Below, piece by piece: positions 26,877 through 35,288 of a stretch of 64,000 nt of DNA. A program made the translations under genes and the position numbers. This stretch comes from Neotamlana nanhaiensis (GTDB lineage Bacteria; Bacteroidota; Bacteroidia; Flavobacteriales; Flavobacteriaceae): NCBI RefSeq assembly GCF_000943555.1, contig NZ_JTDV01000005.1, positions 310,001-374,000 on the forward strand, in the 5' to 3' direction. The notes beneath the pieces are model-generated. The model was not told the origin of the DNA, did not search any database, and was given only the letters and a program-made list of their open reading frames with translations. Positions within the stretch are counted from its first letter, which is position 1. Every line of letters begins with the position of its first letter.

Positions 26877-27152
26877 ATAATTGGTTTATTCAATTTTAAA
26901 TGTAAGAAAAGTATTTTTAATATTTGGATTAATTCGTCATTTTAAAACCATATAATCGCTTCATTTTACCATGGTTTCTTAGGGTGTTTTTCCCCTTTTT
27001 TAAAGGAAAAAGGCCGTTTATTAAAAAACGAGCCTTGATACACAATTAATTTTCAGAACTTTAAACAAATCTTACTAAAAACAAAAAAACGAGGATGTGA
27101 GATTTTTAATATTAATCTGTATTTTTATAAAAACCTCTAAACAATCATTATT

Positions 27153-27665
27153 ATGAAAACTAAATGTAATTTTTTAACCTTAACAGCAGCGTTTGGTATA
27201 TCGCTTTTGTTCTTTTCCTGTGGCACAAAAACATCGGACCAAAAAGACAACAATAAAGCGCCGTCGCAATCTATTAGTTATGAATACGCCAACGAGCTTG
27301 AGGAAGAATTTAAAACAACCCGAGCAGAAATACTTAATAAAAATTTAGGGTTTGAAGATTCCCGCGAGTTTTTATTTTCGTTAGATTCATTAAAACGTTA
27401 TATCGCCTATTTTGAACGCGAAGCACAAAAAAAAGGCTATAATAATTTGGGGCTTCGAGTTTATTTAGGCGCATATCCTGAAAGTAAAAAATTTCCAGAT
27501 CCAGGGCGAGCAACTGTATTTTTTGTGCCAACTGGAAACAAAATAAGATCTCAAGGTTCGGTTGCACCTACTGTATTTCCAATGGTTCTTGCTAGCGAAA
27601 ATATTAGTGATATTCCTTCGTACAATTATGGTCAAGCAGGACGTCCACCAGAAGAATTAGAATAA
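27153..27665 (+). CDS. Lipoprotein of unknown function, first gene of signalling operon
   Basis: This 170-residue protein has a lipoprotein signal peptide with the lipobox LFFSC (Cys at 23), a polar linker, and a domain with ELEEEFKTTRAEILNK, FLFSLDSLKRYIAYFEREA and LGLRVYLGAYP, ending PGRATVFFVPTG and YNYGQAGRPPEELE. The Tyr/Pro-rich C-terminus looks like a small soluble domain. I do not know the family. It is followed after 11 nt by a membrane protein and then a histidine kinase, response regulator and transporter with overlaps or short gaps, so it belongs to a five-gene operon and might act as the sensory input. Confidence 0.7.
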   Translation: MKTKCNFLTLTAAFGISLLFFSCGTKTSDQKDNNKAPSQSISYEYANELEEEFKTTRAEILNKNLGFEDSREFLFSLDSLKRYIAYFEREAQKKGYNNLGLRVYLGAYPESKKFPDPGRATVFFVPTGNKIRSQGSVAPTVFPMVLASENISDIPSYNYGQAGRPPEELE

Positions 27666-27676
27666 TTTAAGAATAC

Positions 27677-28321
27677 ATGGCGCTTCCCGAAATTTTATCT
27701 TATGCCGTTAATCTACTTGAACTAATTGCCGCAATTGTTGCATTGGTTAACTACAAAAAGTACGCTCAATCTACCGAGCGCTACTTTTTGCATTTTTTAT
27801 GGTTTACCGTTTTTGTTGATACCTTTATTGGGCTATTTATTTTATCTTTTTACGAAATTAACCGAACCTTAGTGTATTACATTTACACGGGTTTTAGCTT
27901 TTGTTTTTACTTTTGGTGGTATTATCGAGTTTTACAAAAGAAATGGCACAAAAGCATAAGTATAGTACTAGGGGCAATATTTTTATGTGTTTTTTTATTA
28001 GGATTTCAAACAAATGGATCGCAAAAATTTATATTTATAATTGGCGCTTTTTTTGTACTTATTTTAACCGGGTTTCACCTTTTACAACTTTCAAACTCAA
28101 GCTATACCTTAAAAATTAAGCACAAACTTAGTTTTTGGATAAGTACAGCTTTAGTACTTTTTAATATTGGCATGTTTCCGTTAATTCTCATGTCCGATTA
28201 TTTTAAAGTACGTATGGATAACCTCGTGTTTACCAATATTTTATTTTTACTTAACTTGGTGTTGTACACCTGCTATATAATTGGGTTTATATGGACGAAA
28301 AAGAAATACAATCATTTTTAG
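27677..28321 (+). CDS. Six- to seven-helix membrane protein in signalling operon
   Basis: This 214-residue integral membrane protein has about seven hydrophobic helices, rich in Phe, Tyr and Trp (for example FLHFLWFTVFVDTF and FCFYFWWYYRVLQ), and few conserved polar residues. I cannot assign a family. Its 3' end overlaps the start of the histidine kinase gene by 31 nt, so translation is probably coupled. Such a protein could carry a signal to the kinase, which has only one membrane helix and no sensory domain of its own; this is inferred from gene order only. Confidence 0.7.
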   Translation: MALPEILSYAVNLLELIAAIVALVNYKKYAQSTERYFLHFLWFTVFVDTFIGLFILSFYEINRTLVYYIYTGFSFCFYFWWYYRVLQKKWHKSISIVLGAIFLCVFLLGFQTNGSQKFIFIIGAFFVLILTGFHLLQLSNSSYTLKIKHKLSFWISTALVLFNIGMFPLILMSDYFKVRMDNLVFTNILFLLNLVLYTCYIIGFIWTKKKYNHF

Positions 28322-29052
28322 TAATATCGTCGGTAGTATTATTGGTTATCATTTTTACCATGATTTCACTTTTTTTATTATTTCGAAAAAAGAAGAACGA
28401 CTTATTGCTTGAAAAAAAATTAGCCGAACAAAAATTTGAACAAGAAATTGCCAAAACACAAATTGAAATTCGGGAAGAAATTTTTAGAAATATAAGCTGG
28501 GAATTACACGATAATATTGGACAACTACTCACTCTAGCCAAAATACAATTGGTTAATAATTTATCGACGGACGAGGTAAAAGACACCATAAGTAAAAGTA
28601 TTAAGGAACTTAGAACCTTATCAAAATTAATAAACCCAGAAGCCTTAAAAAACATTGAATTAAAACAGGCTATACAAGATGAAATTGATAGATTTAACCG
28701 TTTAAATTTTATTAAAGCAAACCTGGTTATTGAAGGCGAAACCAAAGCATTGGATCATAAAACCGAAATTGTTTTTTTTAGAATGCTGCAAGAGTTTTTT
28801 TCTAATACCATAAAACACGCCAAAGCATCAAATTTATGTGTAACACTAAAATATTTACCTAATATGTTAATGGTTATAGCAAAAGATAATGGCTTAGGAT
28901 TCGATATTACCAATACTGAAAATGCAGGTATTGGACTTATAAACATAAAAACAAGAGCTAAATTGGTTAAGGCCGAAGCCGAAATATGCTCGAAAATTAA
29001 CGAAGGTACGCAACTAACTATAACATACCCTTACCAAAATGGAAACTCATAA
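28291..29052 (+). CDS. Sensor histidine kinase (HisKA_3/NarX type)
   Basis: This 253-residue kinase has a single N-terminal membrane helix (about 9-31), a short coiled coil (about 35-62), and a HisKA_3 dimerisation domain with the phospho-accepting histidine in SWELHDNIGQ (H73). The C-terminal HATPase_c domain shows EFFSNTIKHAKA (N-box) and DNGLGFDI with GIGLINIKTRA. The absence of an extracellular domain suggests sensing through the membrane or through the neighbouring membrane protein and lipoprotein. It overlaps its partner response regulator by 14 nt. Confidence 0.9.
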   Translation: MDEKEIQSFLVISSVVLLVIIFTMISLFLLFRKKKNDLLLEKKLAEQKFEQEIAKTQIEIREEIFRNISWELHDNIGQLLTLAKIQLVNNLSTDEVKDTISKSIKELRTLSKLINPEALKNIELKQAIQDEIDRFNRLNFIKANLVIEGETKALDHKTEIVFFRMLQEFFSNTIKHAKASNLCVTLKYLPNMLMVIAKDNGLGFDITNTENAGIGLINIKTRAKLVKAEAEICSKINEGTQLTITYPYQNGNS

Positions 29053-29680
29053 CGTTGTCATTGTAGAAGACCACAATTTACTGTCTCAAGCTATCGCTGG
29101 ATTAGTAAACTCATTCGAAAATTTTAATGTGTTATACACGTGTAAAAATGGAAAAGACCTTTTAACAAAACTAAAAACACCTAGCAACGTTCCTGATATT
29201 ATTTTAATGGATGTTAATATGCCCATTTTAAACGGTATTGAAACCACCGAAATACTAAAAATTGAACACCCAAATATAAAAGTATTAGCCCTTTCGGTTG
29301 AAGAAAACGAAACCACAATTATAAAAATGCTTAAAGCTGGCGCAAAAGGCTATTTGCTAAAAGATGTTGAAAAAGATGTGTTAGAAACAGCCTTAATTGA
29401 AACGATGATACACGGTTATTATCACACCAAAGATGTATCGAATATTTTAATTAATTCCCTAACTGAAGATACTTCGGGAGGTATAAAACTAAAAGAACGC
29501 GAAATTGAATTTATAAAATACACTTGCTCGGAAATGACTTATAAAGAAATTGCCGAAAAAATGTTTTTAAGCCCTAAAACTATTGATGGTTATCGCGATA
29601 ACTTATTTACCAAACTACAAATTAAAAACCGCATAGGTCTAGTACTTTATGCCATAAAAAATGGTATTTTTAAGGTTTAA
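29039..29680 (+). CDS. NarL/FixJ-type response regulator
   Basis: This 213-residue regulator has a receiver domain with the phosphoacceptor in IILMDVNMP (D58) and the acidic pair ED near residues 10-11, the K in GYLLKDVEKD, and a C-terminal LuxR-type helix-turn-helix with LKEREIEFIKYTCSEMTYKEIAEKM and SPKTIDGYRDNLFTKL. It is the partner of the upstream kinase. The gene ends 8 nt before the SLC13 transporter gene, which is a likely target as well as an operon member. Confidence 0.93.
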   Translation: METHNVVIVEDHNLLSQAIAGLVNSFENFNVLYTCKNGKDLLTKLKTPSNVPDIILMDVNMPILNGIETTEILKIEHPNIKVLALSVEENETTIIKMLKAGAKGYLLKDVEKDVLETALIETMIHGYYHTKDVSNILINSLTEDTSGGIKLKEREIEFIKYTCSEMTYKEIAEKMFLSPKTIDGYRDNLFTKLQIKNRIGLVLYAIKNGIFKV

Positions 29681-29688
29681 ACCACCAT

Positions 29689-31185
29689 ATGCAAGCTAAA
29701 CGAATCGGTCTATTTTTAGGGCCTCTACTCTACTTTTTTATTAGATCCTTTTTTTATCCGGAAGGTTTATCGCCTGCTGCTAATGGAATTTTAGCATCAA
29801 CCGTCTGGATTGCCATTTGGTGGATTACCGAAGCCATCCCAATTGCTGCAACAGCTTTATTGCCTATTATTTTGTTTCCGCTTTCTGGAAGTTTAACTAT
29901 TGCCGAAACCACAAGTGCTTTTGGCCATAAATTTGTGTTTCTTTATTTGGGTGGTTTTATTATTGCAATTGCAATTGAAAAATGGCAGCTTCATAAACGC
30001 ATTGCCTTAAACATTATAAACCTTATTGGATCGAACATTAAAAAAATTATTCTTGGGTTTATGATTGCTACAGCGTTTTTATCGATGTGGATTTCTAACA
30101 CAGCTACTTCCGTAATGATGCTTCCTATTGGTATGGCTATTGTTAATCAGTTAAAAGACAACCCAAAAACCATTAAAAACGAACATACCAATTTTGGTAA
30201 AGCTCTTATGCTTGCTATTGCTTATAGTGCTTCTATAGGCGGTATTGCTACACTAATTGGCACACCACCAAACTTAGTGTTAGCAGGAGTTGTTGCCGAA
30301 ACCTACAATTACGAAATTACGTTTAGCCAATGGTTTATTTTTGGGTTTCCAATTGCTATGGTACTGCTTTTTATCTGCTTTAAATATTTAACAACGGTTG
30401 CCTTTAAGTTTACACAAAATGAATTTCCTGGAGGTAAAACCGAAATAAAAAGTCAATTAAAAAAGTTAGGGAAAATGACTTTTGAAGAGAAATTAGTTAG
30501 CTTAGTTTTTGCAGCAACTGCTTTTTGTTGGATAACCCGCTCGTTCTTACTTCAACAAATATTACCAAAGCTAGACGATACCATTATTGCCATATCCTTT
30601 GCTTTAATATTATTTTTAATGCCTACAAAATCAAAAAACCAAAAGCTGCTAAGTTGGAAAGACGCTAAAAATTTACCTTGGGGCATTATTTTACTTTTTG
30701 GCGGTGGAATGGCTTTGGCTAAAGGTTTTGAAACTTCGGGTTTGGCACAATGGCTTGGTAACACCATAACTGGTTTTATTGGTTTAAATACCTTTATTTT
30801 AATTTTAGTAATAGTTGCTGCCGTAAATTTTTTAACCGAAATAACTTCAAATTTGGCCACTACGGCCATGTTACTTCCTGTGCTAGCTCCAATGGCTTTA
30901 AGTATAGATCTACATCCGTTTATCTTAATGGTAAGTGCAACGGTTGCAGCTTCATGTGCTTTTATGCTTCCCGTTGCTACACCTCCGAATGCCGTGGTTT
31001 TTGGTTCGGGTTATTTAAAAATTCCAGATATGGTAAAAAAAGGATTTATTTTGAACGTCATTTCCATTATCATCATTACCATTTTTATCTATTTTATTCT
31101 CCCTGAAGCTTGGGTAATCGCCATTGAAGGTTTCCCCGAACATTTAAAACAATTAAGCTTCGATAGTAATTACAACGCTCTTTGA
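29689..31185 (+). CDS. SLC13/DASS family anion:sodium symporter
   Basis: This 498-residue protein has about eleven to twelve membrane helices and the paired signatures of the divalent-anion:sodium symporter family: SNTATSVMMLPIG with TPPNLVLAG in the first half, and SNLATTAMLLPVL with TPPNAVVFGSG in the second half. These mark the two sodium-binding clamshell tips. Likely substrates are dicarboxylates such as succinate or malate, or sulfate; the sequence does not decide. The gene follows the response regulator after 8 nt, so uptake may be controlled by the two-component system. The 3' end overlaps the convergent fdhF-like gene by 33 nt. Confidence 0.9.
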   Translation: MQAKRIGLFLGPLLYFFIRSFFYPEGLSPAANGILASTVWIAIWWITEAIPIAATALLPIILFPLSGSLTIAETTSAFGHKFVFLYLGGFIIAIAIEKWQLHKRIALNIINLIGSNIKKIILGFMIATAFLSMWISNTATSVMMLPIGMAIVNQLKDNPKTIKNEHTNFGKALMLAIAYSASIGGIATLIGTPPNLVLAGVVAETYNYEITFSQWFIFGFPIAMVLLFICFKYLTTVAFKFTQNEFPGGKTEIKSQLKKLGKMTFEEKLVSLVFAATAFCWITRSFLLQQILPKLDDTIIAISFALILFLMPTKSKNQKLLSWKDAKNLPWGIILLFGGGMALAKGFETSGLAQWLGNTITGFIGLNTFILILVIVAAVNFLTEITSNLATTAMLLPVLAPMALSIDLHPFILMVSATVAASCAFMLPVATPPNAVVFGSGYLKIPDMVKKGFILNVISIIIITIFIYFILPEAWVIAIEGFPEHLKQLSFDSNYNAL

Positions 31186-33444
31186 TGCAGGTGTTTTAGC
31201 TGTATGCGCAAAATTATCGATTGGTACTAACACGTTAGTCTCAGGAAAATACGTAGCACAACAATGCTTTGGAATATTGTAAGCTACAACCTTAAATTTG
31301 TTGGCACGACGCGTAACACCATTAAATTCTGATTTTAAATTAACAACTTGAAGCTCTTTTAATCCACGCGCTTCCATATCTGCTTTATTCATAAAAATGA
31401 TGCGCCTTTCGTTGTAAACACCGCGATATCTATCATCTAAACCATAAATTGTTGTATTGAATTGATCGTGACTTCTTATCGTCATCATTATCAATTCATC
31501 ATTTTTCAACTTCCAATTAGGCATCTTATTTTTAGTGAAATTTGCCTTACCTGTTTTGGTATTAAATTGTCTTTCACGAGCACCATTTGGCAAATAGAAA
31601 CCTGCTGGTTTTTGAAGCTTGGTATTGAAGTTTTCAAACCCAGAAACAACCTCAGCAATATCGTTTCTTACCAAAGTATAATCATCTTTATAAGCCAACC
31701 AATCAATATTACTTCTATGCTTTAAAGTAGCATTAGCAATACCACAAACCACTGCAACTTCACTCATTAAATCCTTAGAACAAGGTTCTAAAACACCTTT
31801 TGTTGAAGATACAACACCCATAGAATTTTCTACACTTTGTATTTGTAAACCTGATTTTTGAATATCTTTTTCCGTTCTGCCTAAGCATGGTAAAATCAAA
31901 GCTTCTTTACCTGTAACCAAATGCGAACGGTTTAATTTTGTACTCACATGAACCGTTAAATTACAGTTTGCTAATGCTTGTGATGCGTAACTGGTATCTG
32001 GCACTGCCGAAATAAAATTACCACCCAAACCAAAAAACACTTTAGCTTTGTTTTCATACATGGCTTTTATGGCATCTATAACGGCATAACCATGTTTAGC
32101 TTTGGGTTTAAAACCATATTTCGCTTCAATTTTATCGAGAAACGCTTGTGGTGCTGCTTCCCAAATACCAACCGTTCTATCGCCTTGAACATTGGAATGT
32201 CCGCGCACAGGACAAGTACCTGCGCCTTCTTTACCAATACTACCTTTTAACAATAATAAGTTAACCACCTCACGAATATTATCCACCGCATTTTGGTGTT
32301 GCGTTAAGCCCATAGCCCAACAAATAATGATTTTGTCGTTGTTTAAAATCAGTTCGAAAATAGCTTCAAACGTATCTATATCGATACCTGATGCTTCTAA
32401 ACAAGCATCGAAATTGTAAGTTTTCAAATCTGCTATAAACGCATCGTAACCAGCAGTAAATTCATTTATAAATGCCTTATCGAAAACTGTTCCTGTGGCT
32501 TCTTCCTTTTCTAATAATTTTAAAAGAATCGCCTTAAACAAAGCCACATCACCGTTTATAGTGACCTGAGCAAACACATCGGCTATTTGTGTGCCGCCTG
32601 TTAATAATTTTATAGGATCTTGCGGATTGGTGAATTTTAATAATCCTGCTTCGGGCAACGGATTCACAGCTATTATTTTACCGCCATTTTGTTTACATTT
32701 TTCTAATGCCGATAACATTCTTGGGTGGTTGGTTGCGGGGTTTTGTCCAATAACCATAACCACCTCGGCTTTGTATAAATCGTCTAATGTTACCGAGCCT
32801 TTACCAATTCCTAAAGTTTCAGAAAGTGCGCTACCACTAGCTTCATGACACATATTTGAGCAATCTGGCAAATTGGTAGTACCGTATTCGCGCACAAATA
32901 ATTGATACAAAAAAGCAGCTTCGTTTGTGGTTCTTCCTGAAGTATAAAAAATAGCTTCATCTGGACTTTCCAAAGCATTTAAATGCGCACCCACTTTGTT
33001 AAAGGCTTCTTCCCAAGAAATGGGTTGATAATGTGTTGCGCCTTCGGCTAAAAAAAGAGGTTCTGCTAAACGTCCCGACTTACCAATTTCAAAATCCGAC
33101 CAACCGGCTAATTCTTCTACCGAATGATTTTCGAAAAAACGATAATCGATGGTATTTTTTTGAGCTTCTTCAGCAATGGCTTTTATACCATTCTCACAGT
33201 ATTCACCAATGCTTGAACGTTCATCATCTGGGTCGGGCCATGCGCAACCCGGACAGTCAAATTCGCCCTTTTGGTTAATTTTAAGCGATAATTTTACACC
33301 ATCCTTTACATTCATGTATTTTGTAACCTGACTTATAGAAGATTTTAAAGCGCCAAAACCAACACTATTTGTTGGTGGGGTTTTAAGTTTTATTTTGGTA
33401 AACTTTTCGGGTGTTAAAGCTTTGTTACTATGGGAATCGCTCAT
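31153..33444 (-). CDS. FdhF/YdeP family molybdopterin oxidoreductase
   Basis: This 763-residue protein is a molybdopterin-guanine-dinucleotide enzyme of the formate-dehydrogenase-alpha-like FdhF/YdeP group. Visible features are an N-terminal DCPGCAWPDPDD segment, IFYTSGRTTNEAAFLYQ, CSNMCHEASGSAL, VMVIGQNPATNHPRML, CPVRGHSNVQGDRTVG and GLGGNFISAVPD, and a C-terminal molydopterin-dinucleotide binding domain (MTIRSHDQFNTTIYGL). There is no twin-arginine signal, so it is probably cytosolic. YdeP is linked to acid resistance in E. coli, but the substrate of the group is unclear. No molybdenum-cofactor genes lie in this window. Confidence 0.9.
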   Translation of the reverse strand: MSDSHSNKALTPEKFTKIKLKTPPTNSVGFGALKSSISQVTKYMNVKDGVKLSLKINQKGEFDCPGCAWPDPDDERSSIGEYCENGIKAIAEEAQKNTIDYRFFENHSVEELAGWSDFEIGKSGRLAEPLFLAEGATHYQPISWEEAFNKVGAHLNALESPDEAIFYTSGRTTNEAAFLYQLFVREYGTTNLPDCSNMCHEASGSALSETLGIGKGSVTLDDLYKAEVVMVIGQNPATNHPRMLSALEKCKQNGGKIIAVNPLPEAGLLKFTNPQDPIKLLTGGTQIADVFAQVTINGDVALFKAILLKLLEKEEATGTVFDKAFINEFTAGYDAFIADLKTYNFDACLEASGIDIDTFEAIFELILNNDKIIICWAMGLTQHQNAVDNIREVVNLLLLKGSIGKEGAGTCPVRGHSNVQGDRTVGIWEAAPQAFLDKIEAKYGFKPKAKHGYAVIDAIKAMYENKAKVFFGLGGNFISAVPDTSYASQALANCNLTVHVSTKLNRSHLVTGKEALILPCLGRTEKDIQKSGLQIQSVENSMGVVSSTKGVLEPCSKDLMSEVAVVCGIANATLKHRSNIDWLAYKDDYTLVRNDIAEVVSGFENFNTKLQKPAGFYLPNGARERQFNTKTGKANFTKNKMPNWKLKNDELIMMTIRSHDQFNTTIYGLDDRYRGVYNERRIIFMNKADMEARGLKELQVVNLKSEFNGVTRRANKFKVVAYNIPKHCCATYFPETNVLVPIDNFAHTAKTPASKSVVITIEA

Positions 33445-33525
33445 TTTTCTTCTTTTTATGTAAAATTATAGCTTAAACAAAAACGAGCCAAAAAATAAGT
33501 TTTAATATTACGCTAAAGTTTTAAA

Positions 33526-34479
33526 TCATTCTGTGATAAACTCCAAAGCTCGTTTTTCGTTATAATACACATTATTTTTATCAATAAAACCAACATGTCC
33601 ACCATATTCTGGCATTTCTAAAAATAGATTTTTATTGCCTTTAGCCTCCTTTACAGGAAAACACTCAGGAGATAAAAACGAGTCGTTAAGTGCATTTATA
33701 ATTAAGGTTGGGATATTGATATTTGGCAAAAATTGTAAAGAACTATTTTGCGTGTAATAATCGACGGCATCTTTGTAACCATGAGCTTTAGCAGTATAAA
33801 CGGTATCGAAATCGAATAAGGTTTTTATGCTATTTAAGGTATCCATCGAGATATAATTGGGGTAGCGCTCTTGTTTTGCTTTTAAAGCTTTAAGCAAATC
33901 TTTTAAAAACATATCATGATATGGCTTGTTTTTTATTTTGCTTAGCTCCTGGCACGACCCGTGCAAATGACAAGGCACCGAAACAGCCACAGCTTTTTTT
34001 AATTCTTTGGGAAGAACGGTTTCTTCGCCCAAATATTTCAACAAAATATTTGCGCCAAGACTTATACCTTTAATATAAATTTCACTGTATTTATTTAGGC
34101 GAATAGCATATTGTACAACTTCTTTTAAATCGGGCGTAAAACCAGAATGATAGGTGTAGTAATTTAAATTTGGTTCCCCGCTACAACCTCTAAAATTAAC
34201 TGCTAAAGCATCAAAACCATGCTCATTAAATAATTTGGCAGTTCCTGTAATATACGGCCTTTTAGCATGCCCTTCTAAGCCATGAAGTAAAATAATAAGT
34301 TTATTTGTTTTTTGGCTTGAAAAACTCCAATCTAAATCTAAAAAATCGTTATCGCTTAATACTAAACGTTCGCGTTCCTGGATTAAATTTACGCTGCGCA
34401 CGAGTCCGGAATACACCGTAGCAACAAATCCGTTTTTAAAATAAAATGGTGGTTTATAAGTATGCTGAATTAGAGGCAT
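33526..34479 (-). CDS. YheT family alpha/beta hydrolase
   Basis: This 317-residue enzyme belongs to the YheT/embryogenesis-associated EMB8 group of alpha/beta hydrolases. It shows the oxyanion-type HGLEGHAKRPYITG, NFRGCSGEPN, the nucleophile elbow KGISLGANILLKYLGE (Ser within GISLG), the late Asp in LIINALNDSFLSPE and the catalytic His in EYGGHVGF. The substrate is unknown; esters or lipids are likely by family. It lies between fdhF-like and LytTR genes with gaps of about 75-80 nt on both sides. Confidence 0.88.
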   Translation of the reverse strand: MPLIQHTYKPPFYFKNGFVATVYSGLVRSVNLIQERERLVLSDNDFLDLDWSFSSQKTNKLIILLHGLEGHAKRPYITGTAKLFNEHGFDALAVNFRGCSGEPNLNYYTYHSGFTPDLKEVVQYAIRLNKYSEIYIKGISLGANILLKYLGEETVLPKELKKAVAVSVPCHLHGSCQELSKIKNKPYHDMFLKDLLKALKAKQERYPNYISMDTLNSIKTLFDFDTVYTAKAHGYKDAVDYYTQNSSLQFLPNINIPTLIINALNDSFLSPECFPVKEAKGNKNLFLEMPEYGGHVGFIDKNNVYYNEKRALEFITE

Positions 34480-34553
34480 CGTTTAAATTTTCAATCGAAA
34501 TAGAATTTAAACTCTAAGATAGAAAATTAAATAAGAAATAAAACATACTGCTA

Positions 34554-35288
34554 CTAGCTATTTGAGCTTAAAAAGGCTTTTACAAAATGATCTTTTTTGC
34601 GCGACGAAACAGGTATTTTTTTACCATTTTTAAGATAAATAACGCCGACTTTTTCATATTTGTCAATAAACTGTAAATTAACAATATACGACTGATGCGG
34701 ACGCACAAACCCATTTAAGGTTAACTGCTTTTCAAACTCTTTGAGAGTTTTAGATACTAAATATTTTTTACCCAAATTGGTATAAAAGGTGGTATAACCT
34801 TTATCGGATTCGCAATACATTAATTCCTTTAAATCGATAACCTGAAAACTATCATGAAGCGATAAAATAATTTTAGAAGTATCGTTACTCCAAACGGCTT
34901 TTACGGTTTTTATTTGCTCTTTTTGTTGTGTTACAGCAAGCGTTTTTACCTTGTTTATGGCTTGTTCGAGTTCTTCAATATCAACAGGTTTCAAAATATA
35001 ATCAACGGCGCCAATTTTTAATGCTTTTAGCGCGTATTCTTCGTAAGCCGTAATAAAAATAACTTTAAAATTTAAATGTTCGGTTTGCTCTAAAAAATCG
35101 AACGCATTGCCATCAATTAAATTAATATCTAAAAAAATAAGTTCGGGTTTACATGCATTGGCAACAACCACAGCATTTTTAACCGATTCGCATTCGCCTA
35201 ATACCTCAACATTGGTTTCAATAAGTTGTAATAAATTTAGCAGGCCTTTGCGTATATAGTCCTTATCTTCAACAATTAAAGCTTTCAT
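34554..35288 (-). CDS. LytTR family response regulator
   Basis: This 244-residue regulator has a receiver domain with phosphoacceptor D54 (LIFLDINLIDG), the KPVD segment after ILKP, and a C-terminal LytTR DNA-binding domain (VIDLKELMYCESDKGYTTFYT, FVRPHQSYIVNLQFID, GKKIPVSSRKK). Its start overlaps the stop of the histidine kinase gene by 4 nt, marking a cognate pair. Targets are unknown; the LRR surface protein gene upstream in the same orientation is one possibility. Confidence 0.93.
   Translation of the reverse strand: MKALIVEDKDYIRKGLLNLLQLIETNVEVLGECESVKNAVVVANACKPELIFLDINLIDGNAFDFLEQTEHLNFKVIFITAYEEYALKALKIGAVDYILKPVDIEELEQAINKVKTLAVTQQKEQIKTVKAVWSNDTSKIILSLHDSFQVIDLKELMYCESDKGYTTFYTNLGKKYLVSKTLKEFEKQLTLNGFVRPHQSYIVNLQFIDKYEKVGVIYLKNGKKIPVSSRKKDHFVKAFLSSNS

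Noticed and set aside
26987-27011. Hairpin-like T/C and A/G stretch before the lipoprotein gene
   Set aside because: The pairing is weak and bulged and it does not follow a gene end closely enough to be called a terminator.
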